Positions 53,418 to 61,991 of a stretch of 64,000 nucleotides of DNA are shown in pieces (positions within the stretch are counted from its first letter, which is position 1; every line of letters starts with the position of its first letter). A program made the position numbers and the translations under genes. The notes beneath the pieces are model-generated. The model worked only from the letters and a program-made list of their open reading frames with translations, was not told the origin of the DNA and searched no databases. Source of the stretch: G963678445 sp963678445 (GTDB taxonomy: Bacteria; Hydrogenedentota; Hydrogenedentia; Hydrogenedentales; G963678445); NCBI GenBank assembly GCA_963678445.1, contig OY782877.1, positions 1,178,001 through 1,242,000 of the forward strand, written 5' to 3'.

Positions 53418-54545
53418 TTACCGGTAACGGTCCCGCTTCTTCATTGCCTTCACTTTCAAAGCAACATCCTTCCAGCGCTCCTTCTCTACACGATCGGCGC
53501 TCTTGTTCTCTCGATCGGAAAAATAGGCCAGTTCACGTTGCATTTTCCGGTAACTTTCCAGCCTTTCCTGGGCTATAGCCCCCTCCTCCACTGCCTGCAA
53601 CACCCGACAGCCGGGTTCATGCATATGGCTGCAATCGGAAAAACGACATTCCTTGGCAAACGCCTCAACCTCTGGGAAGGCTCCCTCGAGCCCCCCCTCG
53701 CCCCCCCAAAAAGAGATCTCCCGAATACCCGGATTATCAATCAGCAGGCCGCCCTGCGGCATAACAATCAGCTCCCGGCTGGTAGTCGTGTGCTTCCCCT
53801 TGCCCAAAACCGCACTCACCTCACCCGTAGCCTGCACGGTTTCCCCATAAAGCCGATTCAACAAGGTAGACTTGCCCGCACCAGAAGATCCCACCATAGT
53901 AATGGTCTTCCCCGCCTCCAAATACTTCTCCAGCGCGATCATCCCCTCATCCGCACACGCCGAAACCAGATGTACCGGAACCCCAAAGGCCACGCCTTCC
54001 ACCTCGTCCAGAAAACGATCCGGCTCCTGCTGAAGATCCGCCTTGGTCAGCACGATGACCGGGTTAAGGCCACAATTGTAGACCAACGTCAGGTAACGCT
54101 CGATACGACGCAGATTAAAATCCCGATCCAAACCGCACACGATAAAAACCGTATCAATATTCGCCGCAATCACCTGTTCACGCAGCGGCAACACCTCCTG
54201 CTTTCCCCGACTACCTGCGGCGCCACGCGACAGTACACTCTTTCGCGCCAACACCTCCGTAATCACCGTGTCCGTGACAAGCACCCAATCCCCTATAACC
54301 GGATAAAGCGCATCCGAAACATGATTCAGCCTACCCGCAACCGTAACCAGACACGTCCCCTGCCCCTGGCTCACATAAAAACTATTCTTGGCTACCCCAA
54401 CCACTCTGGCTGGTGTATAGCTATCCTCCGCCCGCCCCTCCAATTCCCGTTGAAAACACCCGCTCCACCCCATTGACAAAAGCCATTGCGGCGCATCATT
54501 ACACTGTATCGGGCTCAACACCCCATAAGAATCATTATTTTGCAT
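53418..54545 (-). CDS. rsgA: Ribosome small-subunit GTPase RsgA
   Basis: A 375-residue circularly permuted GTPase for 30S subunit maturation. An OB-fold N-domain is followed by G4 (VLTKADL), G5 (VSACADEG), G1 (MVGSSGAGKSTLLN), G2 (TTTS) and G3 (IDNPGIRE) in the permuted order, then the C-terminal zinc motif CRFSDCSHMHEPGC with three Cys and one His. All key residues are present. An AGGA Shine-Dalgarno precedes ATG 54545. The protein ends in a lysine/arginine-rich tail. Confidence 0.97.
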   Translation of the reverse strand: MQNNDSYGVLSPIQCNDAPQWLLSMGWSGCFQRELEGRAEDSYTPARVVGVAKNSFYVSQGQGTCLVTVAGRLNHVSDALYPVIGDWVLVTDTVITEVLARKSVLSRGAAGSRGKQEVLPLREQVIAANIDTVFIVCGLDRDFNLRRIERYLTLVYNCGLNPVIVLTKADLQQEPDRFLDEVEGVAFGVPVHLVSACADEGMIALEKYLEAGKTITMVGSSGAGKSTLLNRLYGETVQATGEVSAVLGKGKHTTTSRELIVMPQGGLLIDNPGIREISFWGGEGGLEGAFPEVEAFAKECRFSDCSHMHEPGCRVLQAVEEGAIAQERLESYRKMQRELAYFSDRENKSADRVEKERWKDVALKVKAMKKRDRYR

Positions 54546-54753
54546 TGTATCCTAGTCCTTAACTCCATACCCTCTCCCCCTTATAAACAAGATATGCGCT
54601 CTTTTTCACCTCCCACGACAAACTGCAACACAAAATCACACCAACGACCGCCTTCGACACAGGAGACTGCAGCTTGTCAGCCCCTCAGCACTCCGGTATA
54701 CTATCAGGTATCCGTTTACAGCGAAGCCACCTCGACTACCTACGCTGAATAAC
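54546..54753. other. Spacer upstream of the HPR copy at 54754
   Basis: Between the divergent rsgA and lytic transglycosylase genes. An imperfect GGTATACT...AGGTATCC repeat lies near 54693-54711. No supported gene or RNA is seen. Confidence 0.3.
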
Positions 54754-54857
54754 TGAAGCGGTCCAGCGACCGCAAGCAAGAGATATGGTCCTTACCGGCC
54801 ATGACCACAGCAAAAATTTCGTTTTTATGACAGCTTTTCAGATTTAAGTCGCTAAAG
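54754..54857 (-). repeat. HPR intergenic repeat, short subtype (copy n)
   Basis: One of the cleanest copies: TGAAGCGGTCCAGCGACCGC with a perfect stem, GGTCCTTACCGGCCATGACC, then CAGCAAAAATTTCG and AAGTCGCTAAAG. A further, very degenerate, inverted copy may follow to about 54955 (GTGACGCTGGCCAT). Confidence 0.95.
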
Positions 54858-54963
54858 ATTAAAGAGCCTGATTCATCCTAGCACAGGAAAGGGAAAACGC
54901 ATATACATTGCCTGTGACGCTGGCCATATGCGGACAGCCACTGGGACAAAACAATACAACCTT

Positions 54964-55887
54964 ATGTCTTATTTTCACACCATATTGTCTTTCACAGCCG
55001 CCCGTTTACGAATCCAAACCCTCTTTTTATTCCTCCTCGCCGGTATAGGCCTGGCAGGAATTCTCCCCTGTACCCACCAACAGGTTTGGGCTGCAAAAAA
55101 AACGCAGGGACGCACCCTGCATCAATACCGCGACAAAGACGGCAATGTCACCCTCACCAACCGCCCCGAAAAATATCGCTACAACAACGACTTTGTCGAA
55201 ATCAGCATCAAATACACCCCCATAAGCGTGCCCAGACAATATCAGGCCCCCGCAACCAAACCCCTCCAATATACCAGCAAAAACATACACGATCTCGTGA
55301 CCCGCTACGCACGTCTCTATGGCGTCCACGAAAGCCTGATCTACGCCGTCATCAAAGCAGAAAGTAACTTTGACCCCAAAGCCGTTTCCCGTGCAGGCGC
55401 ACGCGGGCTCATGCAGCTTATGCCCGGTACCGCCGCCGAAATGGGCGTCACCCAGATTTTCGATCCCGCACAAAACATCGCCGGCGGCACCCAATACCTC
55501 ATGAAAATGCTGGCGTTATTCAACGGGGACAAAAAACTGGCGCTGGCCGCCTACAACGCCGGCCCCGAAAACGTCAAAAAACACAAAGGCGTCCCCCCCT
55601 TCAAAGAAACCCAGCGCTACGTCAAAAAAGTACTCGAATACGAAAAAAGCATTATCCAATACGGCCTTCCCAACACCTGGGGAAAACTTTCCAACCACCC
55701 CATACGCCACATCACCGCCCAAGCCTCCATCCCCAACCAAAAAGAATACATCGTGCACTTTCACAGCGGTCTCACCCAACCCGCCGATAAAGTCACTGAC
55801 AAAGACCCCTACTACTACATCCACTACGAACACCGCACCTATCCCGTACGAAAAGACCTCGTCAAAAAAATCGAAAAGCGCACCTGA
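54964..55887 (+). CDS. Exported lytic transglycosylase (SLT family)
   Basis: A 307-residue murein-cleaving enzyme. An N-terminal hydrophobic segment (about 15-40) serves as signal or anchor. A DUF4124-like motif (HQYRDKDGNVTLTNRPEKY) follows near 55-75, then the SLT domain at about 105-235: catalytic Glu in IKAESNFDPKA, GARGLMQLMPGTA, and ALAAYNAGPENVKK. It cuts the MurNAc-GlcNAc bond to give anhydro-muropeptides; mpl in this window would recycle the peptides. The start is uncertain: ATG 54964 or 54928, neither with a Shine-Dalgarno. The TGA stop is the first codon of the next HPR copy. Confidence 0.92.
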   Translation: MSYFHTILSFTAARLRIQTLFLFLLAGIGLAGILPCTHQQVWAAKKTQGRTLHQYRDKDGNVTLTNRPEKYRYNNDFVEISIKYTPISVPRQYQAPATKPLQYTSKNIHDLVTRYARLYGVHESLIYAVIKAESNFDPKAVSRAGARGLMQLMPGTAAEMGVTQIFDPAQNIAGGTQYLMKMLALFNGDKKLALAAYNAGPENVKKHKGVPPFKETQRYVKKVLEYEKSIIQYGLPNTWGKLSNHPIRHITAQASIPNQKEYIVHFHSGLTQPADKVTDKDPYYYIHYEHRTYPVRKDLVKKIEKRT

Positions 55888-56008
55888 AGTGGTCCAGGGA
55901 CCACAACCAAGTGGCCAGCGCCACCGGCAATATTTATGGTCCTTGCCATTCCTTACCACAGCAAAAATTTCGTTTTTTATGATAACTTTTCAGATTTCAG
56001 GCATTAAA
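55885..56008 (-). repeat. HPR intergenic repeat, long subtype (copy o)
   Basis: Starts at the TGA of the transglycosylase: TGAAGTGGTCCAGGGACCAC, with perfect stem GTGGTC-CAGG-GACCAC and second stem-loop GTGGC-CAGC-GCCAC. A stub of another copy (TAAAGCGGTCCAGC) follows to 56018. Confidence 0.95.
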
Positions 56009-56022
56009 GCGGTCCAGCATCT

Positions 56023-57576
56023 TTATATCTCACTGCCTGCTTCTGCCGTCGGCTCTGGGCGAGGTTGCCAACGAGCCGCATCCCCGATCTGATTGCCGAC
56101 GACACGCCACCATACATTTTCGCACCAGACCCACAGCTCCTCATCTTCCTGCAGAGGCACTTCGATCAGGTCAAAGGCAGAAGCCGATTGCGCCGTATCT
56201 TCCTCAAAAAACTCTTGCATCGTTGGCGCAGGTGCTCTTGATTCTCTTCCTGCCCTTTTTCTGTACCAAAACACCCGCTCTGGCACACGGCCATACAACA
56301 AAAACTTCTCGCCCGTCAATTGGTAGGTGTACGATGTGCCATCATAGGGATTCTTCGGCATCTCCCCCTCAAACAACTCCGTCAACGATTCCAAATCAGG
56401 GGGATATCCGCCATTGGCCACACGATACCGCTCCGCAGCAATGCCAATACGCAGCAAATCCAGCATTACCTTGCAATGCACCTGCTGAAGGATGCTGTCG
56501 AATTGAACCAAAAATTGTGAACTTAGATGATAATATCGAAACGACGGAAGCGCTTTTACTTCATCGAAAATACGGCAAAGCTCGGGAAAATATTCTGTAT
56601 ACGTTCCCTGAATCGCTTGCAGCAGTTCTCCGGAAAAGGATAACAAAACCAGTTCATCCTGGTTAAAAAAGGGGCGACATATCGGACGCGTCCAAATCCA
56701 GGAACGCGTTCCACGATACCAACTGCACCGCGCTGCTTGCTCTCTCCAACTTTCTTTCGTCCATTGCTTCCGTCTTCCAAGGATAAGCCTAAGATTCCCC
56801 TTTAATTCCTTCGAAAGCACGGTGTTTTTTCGTATAACAGCCAATTGTGCAAGCAACTCCGCCATCACCGTATCCGGGGGTTGCCTGTTACAAAATATCC
56901 GGGGATACCCTCCCAATAACCACTTACAATTATCTTCTGAATGCCACAGACTATATGCTGGATAGGCACTGAAGACCTGCCCCAGGCGTATGATAGAGCG
57001 ATAATCCCGGACCGCACCGGACACATCGCCCAGTGCCTTCATGCGATAAACGGCATCCAGACAGAGCCACCATGCAGCCCCAGAAAGACATATTGCCGAA
57101 TCCGCATACGTTTCCCAATCCATCTCTGCATAATTCAAAGACGGTATCCCCGGTAGTGCAAGCGTCGCATGGATTTCATTCAACAATCCCACATTATTGG
57201 CAAGATGAATCCCAAGAATTTCTTGCCGCCCTTCCATGACGGTCCGTTCCAGCCCCTGCAATTCTCCACCTTCCCAATACCAGTCATAAATCGCTTCAAT
57301 ATCCGGATTGCATTCTTTCATATGCGCCGCTTTGAGCGATTCAATAAGATGCGCATAGGCCTCCCGAGCCACTGGCGAGGATACGTCTTCGCCCTCCTTG
57401 TTGCTTTTACTTCCCTTATCCACCTCCAACACATCCGTCAAGCCTATTTTTTCCAACGCTGCCTGTCGCTCCTGCTCCGTCACCGCGGTATAATAGGAGG
57501 ACATTGCAAACGCCAGCGCAAATAGCACACAAATAACTAGCACCAATCCGAATAAAATACGTAACAATACGTTCAT
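56023..57576 (-). CDS. Membrane-anchored protein of unknown function
   Basis: A 517-residue protein with one N-terminal anchor (residues 5-25) and a large helical, Trp-rich extracytoplasmic part. Near 400-440 it has IAAERYRVANGGYPPDLESL followed by MPKNPYDGTSYTYQL. This matches the ageing-strand motif seen at the end of GspG-like and related exported proteins of Planctomycetes-type genomes. I do not recognise the family or a catalytic site. GGAAGG upstream supports ATG 57576. Its neighbours give no functional hint. Confidence 0.65.
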   Translation of the reverse strand: MNVLLRILFGLVLVICVLFALAFAMSSYYTAVTEQERQAALEKIGLTDVLEVDKGSKSNKEGEDVSSPVAREAYAHLIESLKAAHMKECNPDIEAIYDWYWEGGELQGLERTVMEGRQEILGIHLANNVGLLNEIHATLALPGIPSLNYAEMDWETYADSAICLSGAAWWLCLDAVYRMKALGDVSGAVRDYRSIIRLGQVFSAYPAYSLWHSEDNCKWLLGGYPRIFCNRQPPDTVMAELLAQLAVIRKNTVLSKELKGNLRLILGRRKQWTKESWREQAARCSWYRGTRSWIWTRPICRPFFNQDELVLLSFSGELLQAIQGTYTEYFPELCRIFDEVKALPSFRYYHLSSQFLVQFDSILQQVHCKVMLDLLRIGIAAERYRVANGGYPPDLESLTELFEGEMPKNPYDGTSYTYQLTGEKFLLYGRVPERVFWYRKRAGRESRAPAPTMQEFFEEDTAQSASAFDLIEVPLQEDEELWVWCENVWWRVVGNQIGDAARWQPRPEPTAEAGSEI

Positions 57577-57645
57577 CGGCTTCCTTCCAAAAAATAACCC
57601 TCAACACAGTCATACAACAAATACTCTCAGCAGCGCCTTTTATTC

Positions 57646-57764
57646 GTTAGTGACTGGAATCTCAAAAGCTGGACTAAAAAGCGAAATCTTGCTTCGCCCA
57701 GAAAGGGCAAAGGGCATAGATATTGTCGGTGCGCTGTCCACTGGGTTGTGGACGCTGAACCATA
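57646..57764 (+). repeat. HPR repeat, diverged long subtype (copy p)
   Basis: GTTAGTGACTGGAATCTCAAAAGCTGG at one edge, GTTGTGGACGCTGAACCATAAC at the other. The stems are partly lost. Located upstream of the 56023-57576 gene. Confidence 0.6.
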
Positions 57765-57786
57765 ACCCACAACCGCACCGCAAAAA

Positions 57787-57823
57787 AACACGCCCACCCT
57801 TTGTTCGGGTGGGCGTGTTTTTT
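57787..57823 (-). terminator. Bidirectional terminator
   Basis: Twelve-bp stem ACACGCCCACCC / GGGTGGGCGTGT with T runs on both strands. On the minus strand it ends the zinc-ribbon gene transcript. Confidence 0.9.
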
Positions 57824-57833
57824 AGTCACAGGT

Positions 57834-57866
57834 CCGTCCCCCATGCGCCTAACGCATGGGGGACGG
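57834..57866 (-). other. GC-rich hairpin in the 3' region of the zinc-ribbon gene
   Basis: Perfect 14-bp stem CCGTCCCCCATGCG / CGCATGGGGGACGG with a five-base loop, only 12 bp after the zinc-ribbon stop and before the terminator. It could be an mRNA-stabilising or regulatory structure. Confidence 0.6.
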
Positions 57867-57877
57867 AAAGGACGTTG

Positions 57878-58057
57878 TCAAATAGCCACAGGTACTGCCT
57901 TGTCGGCGACGCTCCGCTCCGCCTGCATCGCCATCAGTGAGGCTTTTAGGCAGGTCGGGCAATACGTATGGCTGACGTTTTTCGGCGGCGTTTCTTTAGG
58001 ATAAATCCATTTACCCTTTTCCTCCACCTTGTTACATACACAACATTGAATCGTCAT
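57878..58057 (-). CDS. Small zinc-ribbon protein (59 residues)
   Basis: Starts at ATG 58057 with a perfect AAGGAGG Shine-Dalgarno eight bases upstream and stops at TGA 57878. The protein begins MTIQCCVCNKVEEKGKW and later has SHTYCPTCLK: two cysteine pairs (C5 or C6 with C8, and C33/C36) that should bind one zinc or iron. The layout CxxC, a Lys, a Trp, then SHxxCPxC recalls the small zinc-ribbon tails attached to signalling proteins in Desulfo- and Geobacter-type bacteria. Function unknown. It is shorter than usual gene-calling limits and easily missed. Confidence 0.8.
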   Translation of the reverse strand: MTIQCCVCNKVEEKGKWIYPKETPPKNVSHTYCPTCLKASLMAMQAERSVADKAVPVAI

Positions 58058-58177
58058 AAGCCAGACCTCCTTGTCTTTATGCCACGTCCACAGGTATTAT
58101 CGGCATAAAGGCCTTCAGGCTTTAGCAATCAAACTACGTTTTTGGCAATAATTTACCAATATAAAGGAAATATTTCG

Positions 58178-58615
58178 ATGTGTCAAGCAAATAATATCCC
58201 GCCAACCCCGCAAAACCCGGATAAACTATTTCATGAATTAGTGAATTTAGCACGGTTTTTGCGAAGCGATGCGGGCTGTCCCTGGGACCAGAAACAAACC
58301 GCACGCAGTTTTGCGGGGTATTTGGTTGACGAAGCACAGGAATTCATTGAAGCATTGGACAGTGGCGATAATCATCATGCTGAGGAAGAGTTTGGGGATT
58401 GTCTGTTTACACTGTTGGCGAGTCTGGCGGCGGCGGAACACGAAAATCGATTTAACCTTGAAAATGCCTTGAAACGCGCCCATGCAAAAATGGTGCGCCG
58501 ACATCAGCATGTCTTTGGTCCGGAAAGGGTAACTACCGCTGAAGAAGCACTAGCCGCCTGGGAAGAGATCAAAACTCTCGAAAAAGCAGAAAAGAAGCAA
58601 CGGGAGCAGTGCTAG
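58178..58615 (+). CDS. mazG: MazG-family nucleotide pyrophosphohydrolase
   Basis: A 145-residue single-domain MazG protein that hydrolyses NTPs or dNTPs to the monophosphate and cleans the nucleotide pool. The start motif RSDAGCPWDQKQTARS is typical of the family. Metal ligands are in VDEAQEFIEAL (the first Glu of the usual EE pair is Asp) and EEEFGDCLFTLL. Only one MazG domain is present, unlike the double E. coli protein. ATG 58178 has AAGGA nine bases upstream. It converges with the hybrid kinase. Confidence 0.92.
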   Translation: MCQANNIPPTPQNPDKLFHELVNLARFLRSDAGCPWDQKQTARSFAGYLVDEAQEFIEALDSGDNHHAEEEFGDCLFTLLASLAAAEHENRFNLENALKRAHAKMVRRHQHVFGPERVTTAEEALAAWEEIKTLEKAEKKQREQC

Positions 58616-58709
58616 ACACGCCCGGCAGCCGGTGGGACAGGATAGAACGCTTGCAGTAGTACGGCAGGGGCGGAAAAGTAAAAGTATCCCCTTTGCCGGT
58701 GACTCCCCC

Positions 58710-61658
58710 TCAGAGGGAAGCGTTTTCGAGCATGGAAAAATCGAATTCCGACATTGAGAAATCCATACGGCGCAGCACATCATGTAAGTCGTCAAAAGCG
58801 CTTTCAAGCTGCCCCAGATAAACGGTGCTGTCGTCCAGGGCGCCATTTCGCGCATCCATTTCCAGTTGCAGCGCAAGCTGACGCAGTCTTTTCCCGCCAA
58901 CAGAGCCGGTGGCACCCTGAATAGAATGGGCAAGCCGCGTAATTTCAGGTGTATTCTCTTCTGAAAATGCCGCACGCAATTCTTCCAGGCGTTCTGGCAA
59001 ATGCTTCAGGAAAACCTTGGTGATACGTTCATACATCGCGACATTGCCGCCGGTTAAGGCAATCACCTGTTCGGGATCGAGGATAGGCAATGTATCGGAG
59101 GAAGGTTCAATACCAGGGGTTTCAGGCGCAGGGAATGTCTTCTCTGGAGCGCTTTGCTGCGTTTCCGGCGAAATTTTGGGCAACCACCGATGCAGAATCT
59201 GAAGTACCGCCTTAGAATCGATCGGTTTGGTAAAGTGATCGTCCATACCCGCCTCAATACAGCGCTCCCGATCGCCTTTCATGGCGTGCGCTGTCATGGC
59301 AACAATAGGAATGTGTCGGTCGCTGTCTTGTTCCCGGGCACGAATCTCCTCGGTCGCAGTATAGCCATCCATAACAGGCATTTGGCAATCCATGAGGATA
59401 AGGTCATACGGTTCCTGTTGCGTTTTTTCAAGCGCCTCCTGCCCATTAGCAGCCAGGTCGGTGCTGCAGTGGAAGGTTTTGAGGATCTCGAGGATAACCT
59501 GCTGGTTGATCATATTGTCTTCGACAATAAGGATACGACCGGTCAGATTGGCTGCGGCTTTGTCGTCGATACAAGGCTGCGCACCACGACTTTCGGCCAA
59601 AGTATGCCGCGTTACCAGACCAATATTTTCCCCACGGATATGCGCGCCCCATATCATCGCGAGAATATCCATCAGTTCGCTTTGACGCACGGGCCGGGTA
59701 ATGTAGGCGGAAAAGCCGAGCTCTATCATACGTTGTGCATCGCCGCGCTCGCCCAAAGAAGTAAGCAGAATAAGGCGTGTATCTTGGATACAGGCCTCGC
59801 TCTTGACGGTACGACCCAGTGATTCACCGCGAATACTGGGCATTTGGTCATCGAGCAAGGTAATCTGGTACGGATCTTTTTTCTCGTGCGCCTCACGCAA
59901 CATGCGCAGTGCTTCGATACTGGATCCTGTTACGTCGGCACGCATCCCCCAAGTGGCAAACTGCTCTGAGAGAATCTGCTGGTTGATGATACTGTGATCG
60001 ACGATGAGCACGCGCACACCTGCAAGGTCGGCTTTAGGCTGTTGTACAGGCTGGGGCTCTTCGCCGAGGGGTAAGGTAAGCGTGAAATAGAAACGCGACC
60101 CAACGCCTTCACGGCTTTGTACTGCTATGGCCCCACCCATTAACTCAACCAGCTGCTTGGAAATCGCCAAGCCCAGCCCCGTACCGCCATATTTGCGCGT
60201 GATAAGCGTGTCGGCCTGTTTAAATTTACCGAAAATCTCATTCAGCTTGTCCGGTGGCGCGCCAATGCCCGTATCTTCTACCGACACACGAATGGCGGCT
60301 GTAGAGGCCGTGAGCCCAATGCATTCCACATTGACGAGCACATGCCCCTCATCGGTAAACTTGATGGCGTTCGCGGCAAGGTTTGTAAGCACCTGACGGA
60401 TACGACCTGCGTCCCCTACCAGACGCGTGGGAGCATTGGGGGCGTAACGCAGGTTAAGGGCAATTTCCTTTTCATGGGCACGCGGCGAAAGGAGTTCAAC
60501 AACGTCCTCACAGGCGACTTGCAAATTAAAGGGAATCGGTTCGATACTGAGTTGGCCTGCCTCGACCTTGGAATAATCAAGCACATCGCCAATAATTTTC
60601 AGTAGCGAATGGCCGGAACGCCGAATGGTCTCGGCGTAATGTTCCTGGGCAGGCGCCAGCGGAGTACTCAGCAGCAGTTCCGTCATACCAATGATGCCGT
60701 TCATGGGGGTACGAATCTCATGGCTCATATTGGCCAGGAACTCGCCCTTAGAGCGACTCGCCGCCTCTGCTTCATCCTTGGCCGCACTGAGCGCTGCTTC
60801 CGTCTTACGCCGCACGCGAATCTCTTCCTGCAAGGACGCAGAGGTTTCTTTATGCTTGGCAATTTCGCTGCGGAGCTGTTGCGTACGCTGCTCAACATGC
60901 TCCTCCAACGTATCATGAGCCTGCTGCAATTCGCGATCCTGCTTCTCGATCTGCTCGAGCATGAGGTTAAATTCATCGACCAGGTTGCCAATCTCATCGT
61001 CGGCCTGCTTGATGGCACGCACGGAATAATCTTTCTCCTGCGAAACCATTTTGGCCAAAAGCGCCAGATGCGAGACAGGCTCCGAAATGATCTCCCGTAA
61101 GCGCACTGCCAATACATAGGCGATAAACAGACTGATCACGAGGATAAGACTTACAAAAAATGCATACAGGCTGATACGACGGTAAAGCGGGCTGACATCG
61201 ACTTCCAGGTAAAGGCCGCCAATCACCTCGTTTTTGATGGATCGTGTCGGATCAAGGGCCTCAATCGGATGAAATACCCGCAAGCGCAACCCCTGGAAGT
61301 GCATGTGCGCGGTTAAGGAAGGATCTTTGGGGAAATCTATCGGTTCATGATCGCGAAAATAGCGGGCAAGAATGCCGCCCGTCCGATCGTAGACGCAGGC
61401 AGCGGTAATATGCTGGTTTCGACGCAAGATGTTCAGCGCATCCGAGGCGCGTCCAGCATCATGATGCAACAAGGGCTGGGCTAATTGATTGGCAGCAAAA
61501 CCGGCGCTTAGCGTCGTTTCCTTTTTCAGGGACTGGTGAAGTGCGGCAACGTCAAAAGCGAATAAGAGCAAACACGCCACCAGCAATGCCGCTAAGGTGG
61601 GTGCCATAACAATAACAAGCAGCTTTTGGGTAATAGACAATTTTGCAAAAAAACGCAA
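58710..61658 (-). CDS. BarA-like hybrid sensor histidine kinase
   Basis: A 982-residue membrane phosphorelay protein. TM1 (KLLVIVMAPTLAALL), a periplasmic sensor of about 125 residues, TM2, HAMP and a coiled coil lead to HisKA (His in ANMSHEIRTPMNGIIG) and HATPase (NAIKFTDEG, DTGIGAPP, GGTGLGLAIS). Then come REC1, which is atypical (IVDHS for the acidic pair, Arg in place of the conserved Lys in TRPVRQ), REC2 complete (VEDN, LMDCQMPVMDG, TKP), and a C-terminal HPt (LAHSIQGATGSVGG). The start TTG 61658 has AGAGGAAA eight bases upstream; a TTG at 61781 would run through the edge of an HPR copy. The partner regulator is not in the window. Confidence 0.92.
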   Translation of the reverse strand: MRFFAKLSITQKLLVIVMAPTLAALLVACLLLFAFDVAALHQSLKKETTLSAGFAANQLAQPLLHHDAGRASDALNILRRNQHITAACVYDRTGGILARYFRDHEPIDFPKDPSLTAHMHFQGLRLRVFHPIEALDPTRSIKNEVIGGLYLEVDVSPLYRRISLYAFFVSLILVISLFIAYVLAVRLREIISEPVSHLALLAKMVSQEKDYSVRAIKQADDEIGNLVDEFNLMLEQIEKQDRELQQAHDTLEEHVEQRTQQLRSEIAKHKETSASLQEEIRVRRKTEAALSAAKDEAEAASRSKGEFLANMSHEIRTPMNGIIGMTELLLSTPLAPAQEHYAETIRRSGHSLLKIIGDVLDYSKVEAGQLSIEPIPFNLQVACEDVVELLSPRAHEKEIALNLRYAPNAPTRLVGDAGRIRQVLTNLAANAIKFTDEGHVLVNVECIGLTASTAAIRVSVEDTGIGAPPDKLNEIFGKFKQADTLITRKYGGTGLGLAISKQLVELMGGAIAVQSREGVGSRFYFTLTLPLGEEPQPVQQPKADLAGVRVLIVDHSIINQQILSEQFATWGMRADVTGSSIEALRMLREAHEKKDPYQITLLDDQMPSIRGESLGRTVKSEACIQDTRLILLTSLGERGDAQRMIELGFSAYITRPVRQSELMDILAMIWGAHIRGENIGLVTRHTLAESRGAQPCIDDKAAANLTGRILIVEDNMINQQVILEILKTFHCSTDLAANGQEALEKTQQEPYDLILMDCQMPVMDGYTATEEIRAREQDSDRHIPIVAMTAHAMKGDRERCIEAGMDDHFTKPIDSKAVLQILHRWLPKISPETQQSAPEKTFPAPETPGIEPSSDTLPILDPEQVIALTGGNVAMYERITKVFLKHLPERLEELRAAFSEENTPEITRLAHSIQGATGSVGGKRLRQLALQLEMDARNGALDDSTVYLGQLESAFDDLHDVLRRMDFSMSEFDFSMLENASL

Positions 61659-61779
61659 TCGAAATATTTCCTCTGCCGCGGAAAAACGCAGCCCGCTTAC
61701 TGCTGCCTCGCCTTTTGCGTACAACTGCGCCCAAGCCCAGTTTTTGCAGAACGCTGCATCAAAGCTGTCGCAAAACACC

Positions 61780-61903
61780 AAAACGGCCCAGCAACCGCAA
61801 CCAAGTGACCAATGCCACCAAACACAATACCAAAGGCCTTGCCATCCCTGAGCAAAACAGCATTTCGTTCTTTATGACAATTTCTGGAATAGCGTCCCTA
61901 AAC
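61780..61903 (-). repeat. HPR repeat, diverged long subtype (copy q)
   Basis: AAACGGCCCAGCAACCGC, then GTGACCAATGCCAC for the second stem, GGCCTTGCCATCCCTGAGC, TTTATGACAATTTCTGG and GCGTCCCTAAA. All blocks are in order but the stems are eroded. It lies upstream of the hybrid kinase. Confidence 0.75.
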
Positions 61904-61941
61904 CCCATGTAGTATACCATGAAATGTAATATGCTGCGAAA

Positions 61942-61972
61942 TGCCGGGCTGCATAATGCATGCAGCCCGGCA
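61942..61972 (-). terminator. Hairpin after the sodium/solute symporter
   Basis: Perfect 13-bp stem TGCCGGGCTGCAT / ATGCAGCCCGGCA, 20 bp after the symporter stop. The T run is short, so termination is likely but not certain. Confidence 0.65.
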
Positions 61973-61991
61973 ATATGATGCACGATTCGGT

